DNA of 64,000 nt from Streptomyces violaceoruber (GCF_033406955.1 NZ_CP137734.1:2356001-2420000), one strand, 5' to 3'. Positions 1 to 8,983 are shown, counted from the first letter of the stretch. Made by a program: numbers and translations. Notes: a model not told the origin generated them from the sequence alone.

Positions 1-1606
1 GACCCATGACCGTGACCACCGGAGGACGGACGACCAGGTCCTCTTCGGACCCCTCGTCCTCGCCGAACTCCAGGTCGAAGGACTCGAGCAGCTCGCGGTC
101 CTCCTCCTCCGGGCTGACGATCTGAACCGTGTAGTTCATCTCGCCGGCGAGGAGGTGGAGCGTCTCGTCGGAGACGGACTGGGTCGCGGTGACCATCTCG
201 CCGAGGTTCATCATGACCGCGACGAGCGACGCCGGGTTGGCGTTGATCTTCTCCGCGAAGTCGGTGAGCGACGCACCGCGCGACAGGCGAATGGTCTCGC
301 CGTTGCCGCGGGGCAGCATCACGCCGCCGACCGACGGGGCCTGCATGGCCTCGTACTCCTGGCGCCTCTGCCGCTTCGACTTGCGACCGCGACGCGCGGG
401 ACCGCCGGGACGGCCGAAGGCGCCCTGCGTGCCACCACGGCCACCGGGGCCGCCGGGACGACCGCCGAAGCCGGGACGGCCACCGCCGCCGCCGAAGCCG
501 CCGCCACCGCCGGGACGACCGGCGAAACCGCCGCCGCCACCCGGACGACCGCCACCGCCGCCACCGGGACGACCGGCGAAGCCGCCGCCACCGGGACGAC
601 CGCCGCCGCCACCGGGACGACCGGCACCGCCGGGACCGCGACCGCCGCCACCGGGGCCGGGACGCGGGCCGGCAGCGGGACGCTGCGGCATCATGCCGGG
701 GTTCGGACGCGGGCCGCCGCCGGGACGGGGGCCTGCGCCGCCGCCCTGCGGACGAGGCATCGAGCCCGGGCTCGGACGGTTGCCGCCCGGAGCCTGGGGG
801 CGGGGACCGCCGCCCTGACCGCCGGGACCCTGCGGACGGGGACCGCCGCCGGGAGCACCACCGGGACCGCCCGGGCGGGGACCGCCCTGCGGACGGGGCG
901 CCGACGGGCGCGCCATGCCGGCGTTGCCGCCGGAGGTGAAGGGGTTGTTACCCGGACGCGGACCGCCGGGACGGCCGCCGGGACGCTGCGCCGGGGCACC
1001 GGGACGCTGACCGCCGGGACGGCCCTGGCCGCCCTGCTGGCCACGGTCCTGACCCGGACCGGACGGACGGGCGCCGCCGGGCTTGGGGGCACCGGGACGC
1101 GCACCGCCGGGCTTCGGACCGGACGGAGCCGGGGCCGGAGTCGACGGAGCGGCGGGAGCCGCCGGCGGAGCGGTGAACTCCGGCGCGGCCGGGGCCGGAC
1201 GCGGCGCGGGCTTGGGGCCCGGCGTCGGACGCGGCCCCTGCGACGGAGCCGGCGCGGGGGCCGACGGAGCCGCGGGCTGCTGGGCAGCCGGCGCCTTGGG
1301 TGCGGCCGACGGCCGCGGGGCGGCCGCACGGTCCCCCGCCGCCGGGGCGGCCTGGGAGGGACCGGCCTGCGCCGGGGACGGCGCCGACGGCCTGGGGGCG
1401 GCCTTCTTGGGGGCCGCGGGGCGGCCGGCGGAACGGCCGTTGCCGCCACCCTGCTGGAATGCGTCTGTCAGCTTGCGTACTACGGGCGCTTCGATGGTCG
1501 AAGACGCCGAACGGACGAATTCACCGAGTTCCTGGAGCTTGGCCATGACGACCTTGCTCTCGACACCGAACTCCTTGGCGAGTTCGTAGACCCGGACCTT
1601 AGCCAC
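1..1606 (-). CDS. infB: Translation initiation factor IF-2, N-terminal part (runs off left edge)
   Basis: IF-2 is the GTPase that delivers initiator fMet-tRNA to the 30S ribosomal subunit. About 535 residues are visible; the gene leaves the window just as the G domain begins (VVTVMG, directly before the P-loop). Residues 1-40 are an IF2_N module ([16 protein letters not shown]). Residues about 45-405 are a low-complexity linker, first Pro/Ala-rich and then Gly/Arg/Pro-rich with repeated GGRPGGG-type units, ending in a basic patch ([11 protein letters not shown]). A second IF2_N module ([18 protein letters not shown]) and an acidic stretch follow. The GTG start at 1606 is preceded by GAGGAG at good spacing. 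It is the fourth gene of rimP-nusA-ylxR-infB. The linker is long and repetitive, as in other high-GC actinobacteria. The identification is certain. Confidence 0.98.
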   Translation of the reverse strand, partial: MAKVRVYELAKEFGVESKVVMAKLQELGEFVRSASSTIEAPVVRKLTDAFQQGGGNGRSAGRPAAPKKAAPRPSAPSPAQAGPSQAAPAAGDRAAAPRPSAAPKAPAAQQPAAPSAPAPAPSQGPRPTPGPKPAPRPAPAAPEFTAPPAAPAAPSTPAPAPSGPKPGGARPGAPKPGGARPSGPGQDRGQQGGQGRPGGQRPGAPAQRPGGRPGGPRPGNNPFTSGGNAGMARPSAPRPQGGPRPGGPGGAPGGGPRPQGPGGQGGGPRPQAPGGNRPSPGSMPRPQGGGAGPRPGGGPRPNPGMMPQRPAAGPRPGPGGGGRGPGGAGRPGGGGGRPGGGGFAGRPGGGGGGRPGGGGGFAGRPGGGGGFGGGGGRPGFGGRPGGPGGRGGTQGAFGRPGGPARRGRKSKRQRRQEYEAMQAPSVGGVMLPRGNGETIRLSRGASLTDFAEKINANPASLVAVMMNLGEMVTATQSVSDETLHLLAGEMNYTVQIVSPEEEDRELLESFDLEFGEDEGSEEDLVVRPPVVTVMG

Positions 1607-1767
1607 TTCGCTCCTCTGAGGTCCGGGTTGCGTCCGGACCGTCGCTAGTTCATGGGCGTACTCATCGCGTACTCATCGAGTGCTCATCGCAATCTCGACC
1701 TGCTTTCGACTCGCGAGGTACCAAGCTGCGCGGGGTTCCGCGCGGCATGTCTTCCTTACCACGTTGC

Positions 1768-2073
1768 TCACATGCTGCTTTCAGCAACCTTGCTGCAACC
1801 TTCTGCCTGCTCGACGTAGTGGCGCAACGCCTTTACGTCGAGCGGACCCGGGACGCGGAGCGCCCGCGGAAACGCCTTGCGGCGCACCGCCTGGTCGACA
1901 CAGTCCGGCGCGGGGTGTACGTACGCACCCCGGCCGGGCAGCGTACCGCGTGGATCAGGGGTGCAATGACCCTCGACCGCCACGGTGCGCAGCAGCTCGC
2001 TCTTGACCGCTCGCTCCCGGCACCCCACGCAGGTGCGCTCCGGGCATGCTCGGGTACGTGTCCGGCCAGACAC
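1768..2073 (-). CDS. ylxR: YlxR family (DUF448) nucleic-acid-binding protein
   Basis: A 101-residue basic protein carrying the YlxR signature: the CVGCRER motif near residue 16 and the PGRGAYVH motif near residue 46. YlxR-fold proteins bind RNA or DNA, and relatives are proposed to modulate transcription or RNase P; the exact role here is not shown by sequence. It sits between nusA and infB, which is the conserved position of this family. The GTG start at 2073 has AGGA directly beside it and GGAGG further upstream, so the ribosome-binding site is slightly unusual. A gap of about 160 bases separates it from infB. Family assignment is firm; function is inferred. Confidence 0.93.
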   Translation of the reverse strand: MSGRTRTRACPERTCVGCRERAVKSELLRTVAVEGHCTPDPRGTLPGRGAYVHPAPDCVDQAVRRKAFPRALRVPGPLDVKALRHYVEQAEGCSKVAESSM

Positions 2074-2175
2074 TCCTAAGTCTACCTCCCCGGACCGACC
2101 TCACCCCTTCGGGGTAAGAATCGAACACGTGCCGCACGCAAAGCTGTCGTGATCTCAGCGGCGTGCGGCTTGGAT

Positions 2176-3198
2176 CTATTCCCCGCGGCCGCCGGACGAC
2201 TGCTCCGGCGACGCGTCGGAGGGCTGCTCGGTGTCCGGGCGGATGTCGATCCGCCAGCCGGTCAGCCGGGCCGCGAGACGGGCGTTCTGGCCCTCCTTGC
2301 CGATGGCCAGCGAGAGCTGGTAGTCGGGCACGATCACGCGTGCGGAGCGGGCCGCCAGATCCACGACCTCCACCTTGGAGACGCGGGCCGGGGAGAGCGC
2401 GTTCGCCACCATCTCGGCCGGGTCGTCCGACCAGTCGACGATGTCGATCTTCTCGCCGTTCAGCTCGCCCATGACGTTGCGCACCCGGCCGCCCATGGGG
2501 CCGATGCAGGCGCCCTTGGCGTTCAGGCCCGAGCGGGTGGAGCGCACGGCGATCTTGGTGCGGTGGCCGGCCTCGCGGGCGATCGCGGAGATCTCGACGG
2601 ATCCGTCGGCGATCTCCGGCACCTCCAGGGCGAACAGCTTCTTCACCAGGTTGGGGTGCGTGCGGGAGAGCGTCACGGAGGGGCCCCGGACGCCCTTGGC
2701 CACCCGGACGACGTACGAGCGCAGACGCGCGCCGTGCGGGTAGGTCTCGCCCGGCACCTGCTCCTGCACCGGCAGGATGGCCTCCAGCTTGCCGATGTCC
2801 ACCAGCACGTTCTTCGGGTCGCGGCCCTGCTGGACCACGCCGGTGACGATGTCGCCCTCACGGCCGGCGTACTCGCCGAGGGTCGCGTCGTCCTCGGCGT
2901 CGCGCAGCCGCTGCAGGATGACCTGCTTGGCGGTGGTGGCGGCGATGCGGCCGAAGTCGGACGGGGTGTCGTCGAACTCGCGGGCCGCCTGGCCCTCCTC
3001 GAGGTCGTCGGGGTCCTCCTTCGCCCACACGGTCACATGGCCGGTGTTCCGGTCGAGCTCCACGCGCGCGTGCCGGCGGCTTCCCTCGGTGCGGTGGTAG
3101 GCGATGAGGAGGGCCGACTCGATCGCTTCGACCAGCAGGTCGAAGGAGATCTCCTTCTCCCGTACCAAGCCCCGCAGGGCGCTCATGTCGATGTCCAC
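2176..3198 (-). CDS. nusA: Transcription termination/antitermination factor NusA
   Basis: NusA binds RNA polymerase and nascent RNA and modulates pausing, termination and antitermination. The 340-residue protein begins with the NusA N-terminal domain ([29 protein letters not shown]), then an S1 domain ([14 protein letters not shown], about residues 115-185) and KH domains ([17 protein letters not shown] and [19 protein letters not shown]). It lacks the C-terminal acidic repeats of the enterobacterial protein, as is usual in actinobacteria. The GTG start at 3198 lies two bases after the rimP stop, with a GGAGGAGG ribosome-binding site inside the rimP tail, which implies translational coupling. 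The identification is firm. Confidence 0.98.
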   Translation of the reverse strand: MDIDMSALRGLVREKEISFDLLVEAIESALLIAYHRTEGSRRHARVELDRNTGHVTVWAKEDPDDLEEGQAAREFDDTPSDFGRIAATTAKQVILQRLRDAEDDATLGEYAGREGDIVTGVVQQGRDPKNVLVDIGKLEAILPVQEQVPGETYPHGARLRSYVVRVAKGVRGPSVTLSRTHPNLVKKLFALEVPEIADGSVEISAIAREAGHRTKIAVRSTRSGLNAKGACIGPMGGRVRNVMGELNGEKIDIVDWSDDPAEMVANALSPARVSKVEVVDLAARSARVIVPDYQLSLAIGKEGQNARLAARLTGWRIDIRPDTEQPSDASPEQSSGGRGE

Positions 3199-3200
3199 GG

Positions 3201-3734
3201 CTACGCCTCCTCCTCTTCCGTCTTGTTGTCGTGTTCCGTCTGGTTGTCGTTCTTGGTGTCCTTGCGGTTGAACTCGACCTGGACGCGTGCCTTGTCGATG
3301 TCGCCGAAGGGCAGTCTGCGGGTGGTGGGCCTGCGGCCCTTCACTCCTGGCACCTCGAGGTCGAGCCCGTCCTCGTCCACGGCGAGGATGCGGGCGACCA
3401 GTTCGCCGCCCTCGCGCAGCTGGAAGCGGACCAGGCGGTCCGTGGCGCGCACGTAGTGGCGGTGCTGGGTGAGGGAGCGCTCGGCGCCGGGGGTGCCGAC
3501 CTCGAGGGTGTACTCCCCCTCACCCATCGCGTCGGTCTCGTCGAGCTTCGCCGAGAGCGCGCGGCTCACATCGGCGATCCGGTCGAGGTCCGCTCCGGTG
3601 TCGGAGTCCACGACCACGCTCAGCACACGCCTGCGGCCGACCGAGTCCACCGCGATCTCTTCGAGGTCCAGTCCCTGGGAGGCGACGAGCGGCTCAAGCA
3701 GCTCTCGCAGCCTCTCGCTCTGGGTGGTGCTCAT
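3201..3734 (-). CDS. rimP: Ribosome maturation factor RimP
   Basis: RimP assists assembly of the 30S ribosomal subunit. The 177-residue protein shows the expected N-terminal alpha/beta domain ([23 protein letters not shown]), the central [12 protein letters not shown] motif and a C-terminal SH3-like domain ([25 protein letters not shown]). A hydrophilic tail rich in Asp, Asn, Thr and Glu extends past the family core. ATG at 3734 is preceded by GAGGAG; longer upstream reading in this frame is low complexity and unlike RimP. It is the first gene of rimP-nusA-ylxR-infB, so promoters for this essential operon should lie in the 3735-4080 interval. Confidence 0.97.
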   Translation of the reverse strand: MSTTQSERLRELLEPLVASQGLDLEEIAVDSVGRRRVLSVVVDSDTGADLDRIADVSRALSAKLDETDAMGEGEYTLEVGTPGAERSLTQHRHYVRATDRLVRFQLREGGELVARILAVDEDGLDLEVPGVKGRRPTTRRLPFGDIDKARVQVEFNRKDTKNDNQTEHDNKTEEEEA

Positions 3735-4080
3735 CCGGGTGACTCCTCGGCCGCGTGTGCTGTTGTGGGTCGGTGCGCGTGTCTGGTCAAAGGGTATCCG
3801 GTCGCGGGGGGTGTTGCCGTCCACCCGGGTCCGGCGGTGCCGGTGAGTGGTGGGCGGGCGGGGCACGGGTACCGTGATCACGGGCGGTGGGATTGCGGGT
3901 TTCCGTCTCGGTGATCGTCGGTCTGCTGCTCGTTCGTCGGTGGTCCGCTGCTCGTTCGTCGGTGGTCCGCCTCTCGTTCGTCGGTGGTCCGCTGCTCGTT
4001 GATTGTTGGTCTGCTTCTCGTTTGTCGTCGCTTTGTCGTCTTGTCGTCGTTTCCGTACGAGCCTGTCGAGGACGTCTGCC
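3735..4080. other. Divergent intergenic region upstream of rimP and a lipoprotein gene
   Basis: This 346-base gap must hold the promoters of the rimP-nusA-infB operon (leftward) and of the lipoprotein gene (rightward). Its base composition is unusual: the plus strand from about 3900 to 4060 is rich in G and T with many gtcg and ttcgtc words. It contains a 22-base tandem repeat described separately. I do not see a convincing consensus promoter or a tRNA gene in it. Confidence 0.6.
3925..3990. repeat. Three tandem copies of a 22-base repeat upstream of the rimP operon
   Basis: The core CGTTCGTCGGTGGTCC occurs at 3931-3946, 3953-3968 and 3975-3990, exactly 22 bases apart. Copies 1 and 2 are identical over the full 22 bases; copy 3 differs in the first few bases, and a degenerate fourth copy follows to about 4012. 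The array lies 190-260 bases upstream of the rimP start and 90-155 upstream of the lipoprotein start. The copies are contiguous with no unique spacers, so this is not a CRISPR array. Confidence 0.9.
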
Positions 4081-4644
4081 GTGTCGCTTTCCCCATCGCC
4101 GCGTCTGCCCAGGGGGCCGCGCAGAAGGAGCCTGCTCGCGTCGGCCGCCGGGGCCGCCCTGCTCGCCGGCTGTACCGGAGGGCCGGGCTCCGGCGAGGCG
4201 GGGGCCGGGCCCTCGGCTGTCGAGCGGGCACGCGCGCGTGCGGCCCGGGACAGTGAGGAACTGGCCGCGCGGTACGCGGCCGTGATCGCGGCACATCCGG
4301 GGCTGGCGGAGCGGCTGCGGCCGCTGCGGGAAGAGGTCGTGCGGCACGCGGAGGCGTTCGGCGGGGTGCGGGCGGCCTCGCCGACGGCGTCGGGTACCGC
4401 GGCGGGTACGGCGGCGTCCCCTTCGGCCTCCGTCCGGGCTGCCGGGCCGGCGAACGACTCCGACGGCTCCGATGCCGTGCCGGCGGACGAGAAGGGGGCC
4501 CTGGCCCTGCTCGCCGGGGCCGAGCGGAAGCTGGCCGGCCGACGGACCGAGGCGCTGCTCGATGTGCCGGGTGAGCAGGCGCGGCTGCTGGCCTCCGTCG
4601 CGGCGGCCGGGGCGGCGCACGTGTTTCTACTGACGGAGGGCTGA
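4081..4644 (+). CDS. Putative secreted lipoprotein of unknown function
   Basis: A 187-residue protein with a signal peptide containing an arginine run (RRRSLL) and a lipobox LLAGC, placing the lipidated cysteine near residue 31. It is therefore predicted to be exported, possibly by the Tat route, and anchored on the outer face of the membrane. The rest is Ala/Glu/Arg-rich helical sequence with a low-complexity Ala/Ser/Thr linker around residues 105-130. GTG at 4081 was chosen because GAGGA lies 8 bases upstream; the longer reading from 4003 adds an implausible leader. It is followed after three bases by the DUF4439 gene, suggesting a co-transcribed pair. I do not recognise a catalytic domain. 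Confidence 0.8.
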   Translation: MSLSPSPRLPRGPRRRSLLASAAGAALLAGCTGGPGSGEAGAGPSAVERARARAARDSEELAARYAAVIAAHPGLAERLRPLREEVVRHAEAFGGVRAASPTASGTAAGTAASPSASVRAAGPANDSDGSDAVPADEKGALALLAGAERKLAGRRTEALLDVPGEQARLLASVAAAGAAHVFLLTEG

Positions 4645-4647
4645 CGG

Positions 4648-5151
4648 GTGGGCAAGGCGGGCAACGGGCGGCTGGACGCCCTCCAGGCAGCGCTGGCCGC
4701 GGAGCACGCGGCCGTGTACGGCTACGGCGTCGTCGGCGGGCGGATCGCTGAGGATCGGCGTGCCGAGGCGCGGACGGCGTATGACGCGCACCGGGCGCGG
4801 CGGGACGCGCTGGCGCGCGAGGTGCGGGACCTGGGAGGCGAACCGGTCGCCGCGGCGGCGGGGTACGCGCTCCCCTTCTCGGTGCCGGACTCGGCGGCGG
4901 CCGTGCGGCTGGCGGCGGAACTGGAGGACCGGCTGGCCGGGGTCTACTCCGACCTGGTGCGGGCGGCCGAGGGCGGCGGGCGGACCTCGGCGGCCGGGGC
5001 GCTGCGCGAGGCGGCGGTCCGCGCGGTGCGCTGGCGGGGCGGGAGCGTAGCCTTCCCTGGGCTCGCCGAGCGGGTCGGCACGCCGGCCGGGCGGAGTGCC
5101 GCTCCGGGTGCCTCCGACACGGCGACGGCGACGGCCTCACCGACTGCGTAA
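4648..5151 (+). CDS. Ferritin-like DUF4439 domain protein
   Basis: A 167-residue protein resembling the ferritin-like DUF4439 family: four helical stretches with the opening LDALQAALAAEHAAVYGYGVVGGRI and the motif AYDAHRARRDAL. In ferritin-like proteins such Glu/His pairs may bind metal, but whether this one does is unproven. The C-terminus becomes Ala/Thr/Ser-rich. The GTG start at 4648 is three bases after the lipoprotein stop; the GGAGGG within that gene's end serves as ribosome-binding site, so the two are likely translated together. No signal peptide is present. Family call is good, function unknown. Confidence 0.85.
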   Translation: MGKAGNGRLDALQAALAAEHAAVYGYGVVGGRIAEDRRAEARTAYDAHRARRDALAREVRDLGGEPVAAAAGYALPFSVPDSAAAVRLAAELEDRLAGVYSDLVRAAEGGGRTSAAGALREAAVRAVRWRGGSVAFPGLAERVGTPAGRSAAPGASDTATATASPTA

Positions 5152-5190
5152 CGCGTACGGCTTTCCGTACGGGAAGGGAACGGCTCGCGC

Positions 5191-6090
5191 ATGGCTTTCG
5201 AACCGCCGCGGCGTTTGGTCAGGGCGTTCGGCGAGACGGCACCGGAGGGTGACGACTGGTTGGCGACGCTGCCCGAAGTGGCGGAGCGGGCGGTGGCGCG
5301 GCGGGGGTTGACGGTGGAGCGGGTGCAGGTGCCCGGGGGGCGCAGCAGCCTGGTGGTGCTGGTGCGGACGGCCGAGGGGGCGCCGGCGGTGCTGAAACTC
5401 GCCCCGCGCCGGGCGCGGCCGGAGAGCGAGCGGGCGGCGCTCGCGCACTGGGGTGGGCGGGGTGCCGTGCAGGTGCGGGAGGAGGGGGACGAGGAGGGCG
5501 TGCTGCTGCTCGAGCGGCTGCATCCGGACGTGTCGGTGCGGTCGTTGCCGGAGGCGAAGGCGTTGCTGGAGGCGGCGGGGACGCTGCGGCGGCTGTGGGT
5601 GGAGCCGCCGGGCTCCCATCCGTTCGAGACGGTGGCCGAGCGGACGGGGCGGCAGGCGGAGGCGATGCGGGCGGGAGCGGCGGCGGACGCGCAGGTGGCG
5701 CCGTTGGTGGACGCGGCGCTCGCGGCGCGTGCGGAGCTGTTGGGCGGGCCGTCGGAGCAGCGGCTGCTGCACGGGACGTTCCGGCAGAGCAAGGTGCTCG
5801 CCGGGGATCGGATGCCGTGGCTGGCGGTGGGGCCCGATCCGGTGGTCGGGGAGAGTGCGTTCGATCTGGCGCGGCTGGTGCGGGACCGGGTGGAGGATCT
5901 GATCGCGCAGCCGTCGGGGGCGTCGACGACTCGGCGGCGGATCAAGCGGCTGGCGGAGTCGCTGGAGGTCGATCAGGAGCGGCTGCGGGGGTGGACGCTG
6001 TTCCGGGCGGTGGAGTCGGGGGTGCGGGCCCGGCGGGTGGGGCGGGAGCGGGACGCGGAGCTGTTGTTGGAGTTCGCGGGCTGGTTGTGA
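5191..6090 (+). CDS. Phosphotransferase-fold protein with degenerate catalytic motifs (probable pseudokinase)
   Basis: A 299-residue protein with the layout of the aminoglycoside/hydroxyurea-type phosphotransferases: an N-lobe with GGRSSLVVLVRTAEGAPAVLKL (retaining the ATP-binding Lys), a hinge LLLERLHPD and a C-lobe. The catalytic loop, normally HGDxxxxN, reads HGTFRQSK, so both the catalytic Asp and the metal-binding Asn are missing. The following metal-binding Asp motif (usually AIDP) reads AVGP. It is thus unlikely to phosphorylate by the usual mechanism and may be a binding or regulatory pseudokinase. The ATG start at 5191 gives a family-typical N-terminus. It follows the DUF4439 gene by 39 bases and could be in its operon. 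Confidence 0.85.
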   Translation: MAFEPPRRLVRAFGETAPEGDDWLATLPEVAERAVARRGLTVERVQVPGGRSSLVVLVRTAEGAPAVLKLAPRRARPESERAALAHWGGRGAVQVREEGDEEGVLLLERLHPDVSVRSLPEAKALLEAAGTLRRLWVEPPGSHPFETVAERTGRQAEAMRAGAAADAQVAPLVDAALAARAELLGGPSEQRLLHGTFRQSKVLAGDRMPWLAVGPDPVVGESAFDLARLVRDRVEDLIAQPSGASTTRRRIKRLAESLEVDQERLRGWTLFRAVESGVRARRVGRERDAELLLEFAGWL

Positions 6091-6280
6091 CGGTGCGGGT
6101 GCCTGCGGCGCCTGTGCGGGTGCGGTGGGGGTGCGCGTAGCGCGGTGCGTGCGGTGGTGGGTCGGGGCCGCGCCGGGGGGTGTCCGTCCTCGGAACGGCG
6201 CGGAATCGGTCGCTTGAAAAGGCTCGGGGCGTTGACGCGCCAACCGCTGCGGGCGGACACCCCCCGACACGGCCCCTTCT

Positions 6281-6425
6281 CGCCGTACGCGGCTCTCCCC
6301 GCCCACGCTCCGCGTCCCCCGCCCCGCCGTACGCGGCTCCCCCGCCGTCGCTGCGAGCAGCCGCCACGCCGTACGCGGCTGCGGGCCGCCCTCGCTCCGC
6401 GTCCCTCGCCCCGCCGTACGCGGCT
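6281..6425. repeat. Four spaced copies of CGCCGTACGCGGCT
   Basis: The 14-base word CGCCGTACGCGGCT occurs exactly at 6281-6294, 6325-6338, 6367-6380 and 6412-6425, i.e. at intervals of 44, 42 and 45 bases. Copies 2 and 4 also share the preceding text (CTCCGCGTCCC...GCC), so the array looks like decayed tandem duplication of a unit of about 44 bases. The intervening sequences are related to each other and not unique, so this is not a CRISPR array. Confidence 0.85.
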
Positions 6426-6520
6426 GACCGCCCGTCCCCGCCGCGCGTATCCGCCACGCCGCGGCAGCTGCGCGCCGCCGCAGCTGCGGGCAGTCGTGCC
6501 GTTGGGGCGGGGTGGGCGGT

Positions 6521-6563
6521 GGGGGTACCTCCCAGGCCGTTCAGGCACGGGGGGAGGCACCCC
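6521..6563. repeat. Inverted repeat GGGGGTACCTCCC / GGGGGAGGCACCCC (stem-loop)
   Basis: GGGGGTACCTCCC at 6521-6533 pairs with GGGGGAGGCACCCC around 6550-6563 with a single G-T wobble, across a loop of about 16 bases. The stem could end transcription of proS (stop at 6664) or of the gene from the left. Similar GGGGGTACCTCCC...GGGGGAGG hairpins are, to my knowledge, dispersed in many Streptomyces intergenic regions, so it may be a copy of a repeated element rather than a dedicated terminator. Confidence 0.65.
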
Positions 6564-6663
6564 GCAACGCCGGGCCTCGCTCCCCCTCGCGCCCGCATCC
6601 ACCCCGGGTGCCAGGACCACGCCGGGTCGTGTCACCCACCGACCCCGGGGTGGCCCCCGGGTG

Positions 6664-8367
6664 TCAGCTCGTGAGGCGGGTGAGGGCCTCCTCGACCGTT
6701 ACTTCCTCGCGCTCGCCCGTGCGGCGGTCCTTCAGTTCGACGACGCCCTCGCCGGAGCGGCGGCCGGCCACCAGGATCTGGGGGACGCCGATGAGTTCGG
6801 CGTCGGTGAACTTCACGCCGGGAGAGACCCCCGCCCGGTCGTCCACCAGGACGCGGACGCCGGCCGCGGCCAGCTTGTCGGAGACCTCCAGGGCCAGCTC
6901 GGTCTGCAGCGCCTTGCCCGCGGCGACCACGTGGACGTCGGCCGGGGCGACCTCCTTGGACCAGACGAGGCCCTTGTCGTCGGCGTGCTGCTCGGCGAGG
7001 GCGGCCACCGCGCGGGAGACGCCGATGCCGTAGGAGCCCATGGTGACGCGGGCCGGCTTGCCGTTCTGGCCGAGGACGTCGAGCTTGAGGGCGTCGGCGT
7101 ACTTGCGGCCCAGCTGGAAGATGTGGCCGATCTCGATGGCGCGGTCCAGCTTGAGGCCGGTGCCGCAGTTGGGGCAGGGGTCGCCCTCGCGGACGACCAC
7201 GACGTCGACGTAGGTGTCGACCTCGAAGTCGCGGCCCGCCACGACGTTCTTGGCGTGGGTGTCGGCCTTGTTGGCGCCCGTGATCCACGCGGTGCCCGGC
7301 GCGACGCGGGGGTCGGCGATGTACGTGACCTTCTCGCCCAGGCCCTGCGGGCCGACGTAGCCGCGGACCAGGTCGGGGCGGCCGACGAAGTCCTCGGCGG
7401 TGACCAGTTCGACGGCGGCGGGGGCGAAGTGGGCCTCGACCTTGTCCATGTCGACCTCGCGGTCGCCCGGCACGCCCACGGCGACGATCTCGCCGTCCAC
7501 CTTGACGAGGAGGTTCTTGAGGGTGGCGGAGGCCTCTACGCCGAGGGAGGCGGCCAGCGTCTCGATGGTGGGGGTGTCGGGGGTCGGGATGTCCTCGGCG
7601 GCGGGGACGTCCGTCGCGTCGACCGGCGTGAGCCGGAAGGTGATCGCCTCGGTGTTGGCGGCGTAGTCGCAGTTCGGGCAGTCCGCGAAGGTGTCCTCGC
7701 CGGCCTCCGCGGGGGCCAGGAACTCCTCGGACTTGGAACCGCCCATGGCGCCGGCGGTGGCCGCGACGATGCGGTAGTCGAGGCCCAGGCGCTCGAAGAT
7801 GCGCTGGTAGGCGGCGCGGTGCAGGGCGTAGGACTCGGCGAGGCCCTCGTCGGCCACGTCGAAGGAGTAGGAGTCCTTCATGAGGAACTCGCGGCCGCGC
7901 AGGATGCCGGCCCGGGGGCGGGCCTCGTCGCGGTACTTGTTCTGGATCTGGTAGAGGATGACCGGCAGGTCCTTGTAGGAGGACGCCTGGTCCTTGACGA
8001 GGAGGGTGAAGATCTCCTCGTGGGTGGGGCCGAGGAGGTAGTCGCCGCCCTTGCGGTCCTGGAGGCGGAAGAGTTCGGGGCCGTACTCCTGCCAGCGGCC
8101 CGTGGCCTCGTACGGCTCGCGCGGCAGGAGGGCGGGGAGCTGGACCTCCTGGGCGCCGATGGCGTCCATCTCCTCGCGGACGATGCGCTCGATGTTGCCG
8201 AGGACCTTCTTGCCGAGCGGCAGCCAGCTCCACAGGCCGGCGGCGGTGCGGCGCACGTAGCCGGCGCGGACCAGCAGCTTGTGGCTGAGGACCTCGGCGT
8301 CCGCCGGGTCGTCGCGCAGCGTCTTCGCCATCAACTTCGACATGCGCTGGACCGGTGCGTTGGCCAT
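6664..8367 (-). CDS. proS: Prolyl-tRNA synthetase
   Basis: This class II aminoacyl-tRNA synthetase charges tRNA-Pro with proline. The 567-residue protein is the bacterial type: class II motif 1 region ([20 protein letters not shown]), the proline-binding GPTHEE motif at residues 113-118, motif 2 ([21 protein letters not shown]), an editing-type insertion between motifs 2 and 3 (about residues 225-400), motif 3 with GSYGIGVSR, and the C-terminal anticodon-binding domain ([20 protein letters not shown]...). ATG at 8367 with GGAGA upstream is the family start. It is separated from the GNAT gene on its 5' side by 73 bases. Certain identification. Confidence 0.98.
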
Positions 8368-8440
8368 GGTTCTCGTGTCTCCTGCTGCGTAAGGGTGGTG
8401 CTAGGAGGTTAGCCGGGTGGTCCGGTGGGGTGGAAATCGG

Positions 8441-8983
8441 TTATTGACCGGGGGTGCGCCTCAGCAGGGGGAGCGTGGCGCCCATGACCGCGTACGGCTT
8501 GGGTGCGCTGGGGAAGAGGACCCGGCGGGCGAGGTCCTGGTAGCCGAGGGAGCGGTAGAGGCCGCGCGCGGGGCTCTCGGTGTCGATCGCGGAGAGGATC
8601 GAGCGGGGCTCGGTGGCGGCGTCGGTGATCGTGGTGATCAAGGAGCGGCCCGCGCCGCGGTTCTGGTGGGAGGGGTGGACGTGCAGCTCCGTGATGACGA
8701 AGGAGTCGTCGAGCCAGGCGTCGGTGCCCTGGGCGCGGAGGTACGGCTCGACGACCGTGGACCACCAGTGGGTGCGGTCGTTGGGCATGCCGTAGACGAA
8801 GCCGACGAGACGGCCCCGGACGGTGGCGCCGAGGGCTCTGGCTCCCGGGTGGGTCATGTGGCGCAGGACGATCTGACGGCGGACGGCCACCTCGTCGGGG
8901 CCGAGGCCGAAGGCGGCGGCTTGGACGGCCAGGGCCTCGTCCACGTGCGCGGAGAGGTCCAGTGGGCCGATCACGAGGTCCAT
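8441..8983 (-). CDS. GNAT family N-acetyltransferase
   Basis: A 180-residue GNAT-fold protein that probably transfers an acetyl group from acetyl-CoA to an unknown amine. The acetyl-CoA binding segment reads VHPSHQNRGAGRSLITTI (motif A, Q/RxxGxG/A), preceded by the strand ITELHV, and motif B includes ARGLYRSLGYQ. The N-terminal half (DLVIGPLDLSAHVDEALAVQAAAFGL) fits the substrate-side region. ATG at 8983 was chosen as the first start. It lies between proS and a second GNAT gene on the same strand, with 58 bases to the latter. Substrate cannot be read from sequence. Confidence 0.88.
   Translation of the reverse strand: MDLVIGPLDLSAHVDEALAVQAAAFGLGPDEVAVRRQIVLRHMTHPGARALGATVRGRLVGFVYGMPNDRTHWWSTVVEPYLRAQGTDAWLDDSFVITELHVHPSHQNRGAGRSLITTITDAATEPRSILSAIDTESPARGLYRSLGYQDLARRVLFPSAPKPYAVMGATLPLLRRTPGQ

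Larger units (their letters stand above)
6091..6663. other. Repeat-rich intergenic region between convergent genes
   Basis: This 573-base interval separates the 3' ends of the phosphotransferase-fold gene (plus) and proS (minus). I see no credible gene: open frames on both strands are low-complexity and lack ribosome-binding sites. It contains four spaced copies of a 14-base word and a long inverted repeat, both listed separately. Transcription terminators for both neighbours are expected here. Confidence 0.7.

Noticed and set aside
155..1648. Long plus-strand open frame opposite infB
   Set aside because: It is an Ala/Gly/Thr/Arg low-complexity shadow of the repetitive IF-2 linker with no family resemblance or ribosome-binding site.
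3925..3990. CRISPR array
   Set aside because: Repeats are contiguous 22-base units without unique spacers and there are no cas genes.
5191..6090. Functional aminoglycoside resistance kinase
   Set aside because: The catalytic Asp and metal ligands are replaced (HGT...K and AVGP).
6281..6425. CRISPR-like spacing of the 14-base repeats
   Set aside because: The repeat is too short, the intervening sequences are related to each other, and no cas genes are present.
6145..8412. 755-codon plus-strand open frame opposite proS
   Set aside because: High GC leaves the antisense frame open; the strong match of the minus strand to prolyl-tRNA synthetase and the lack of a start signal decide against it.
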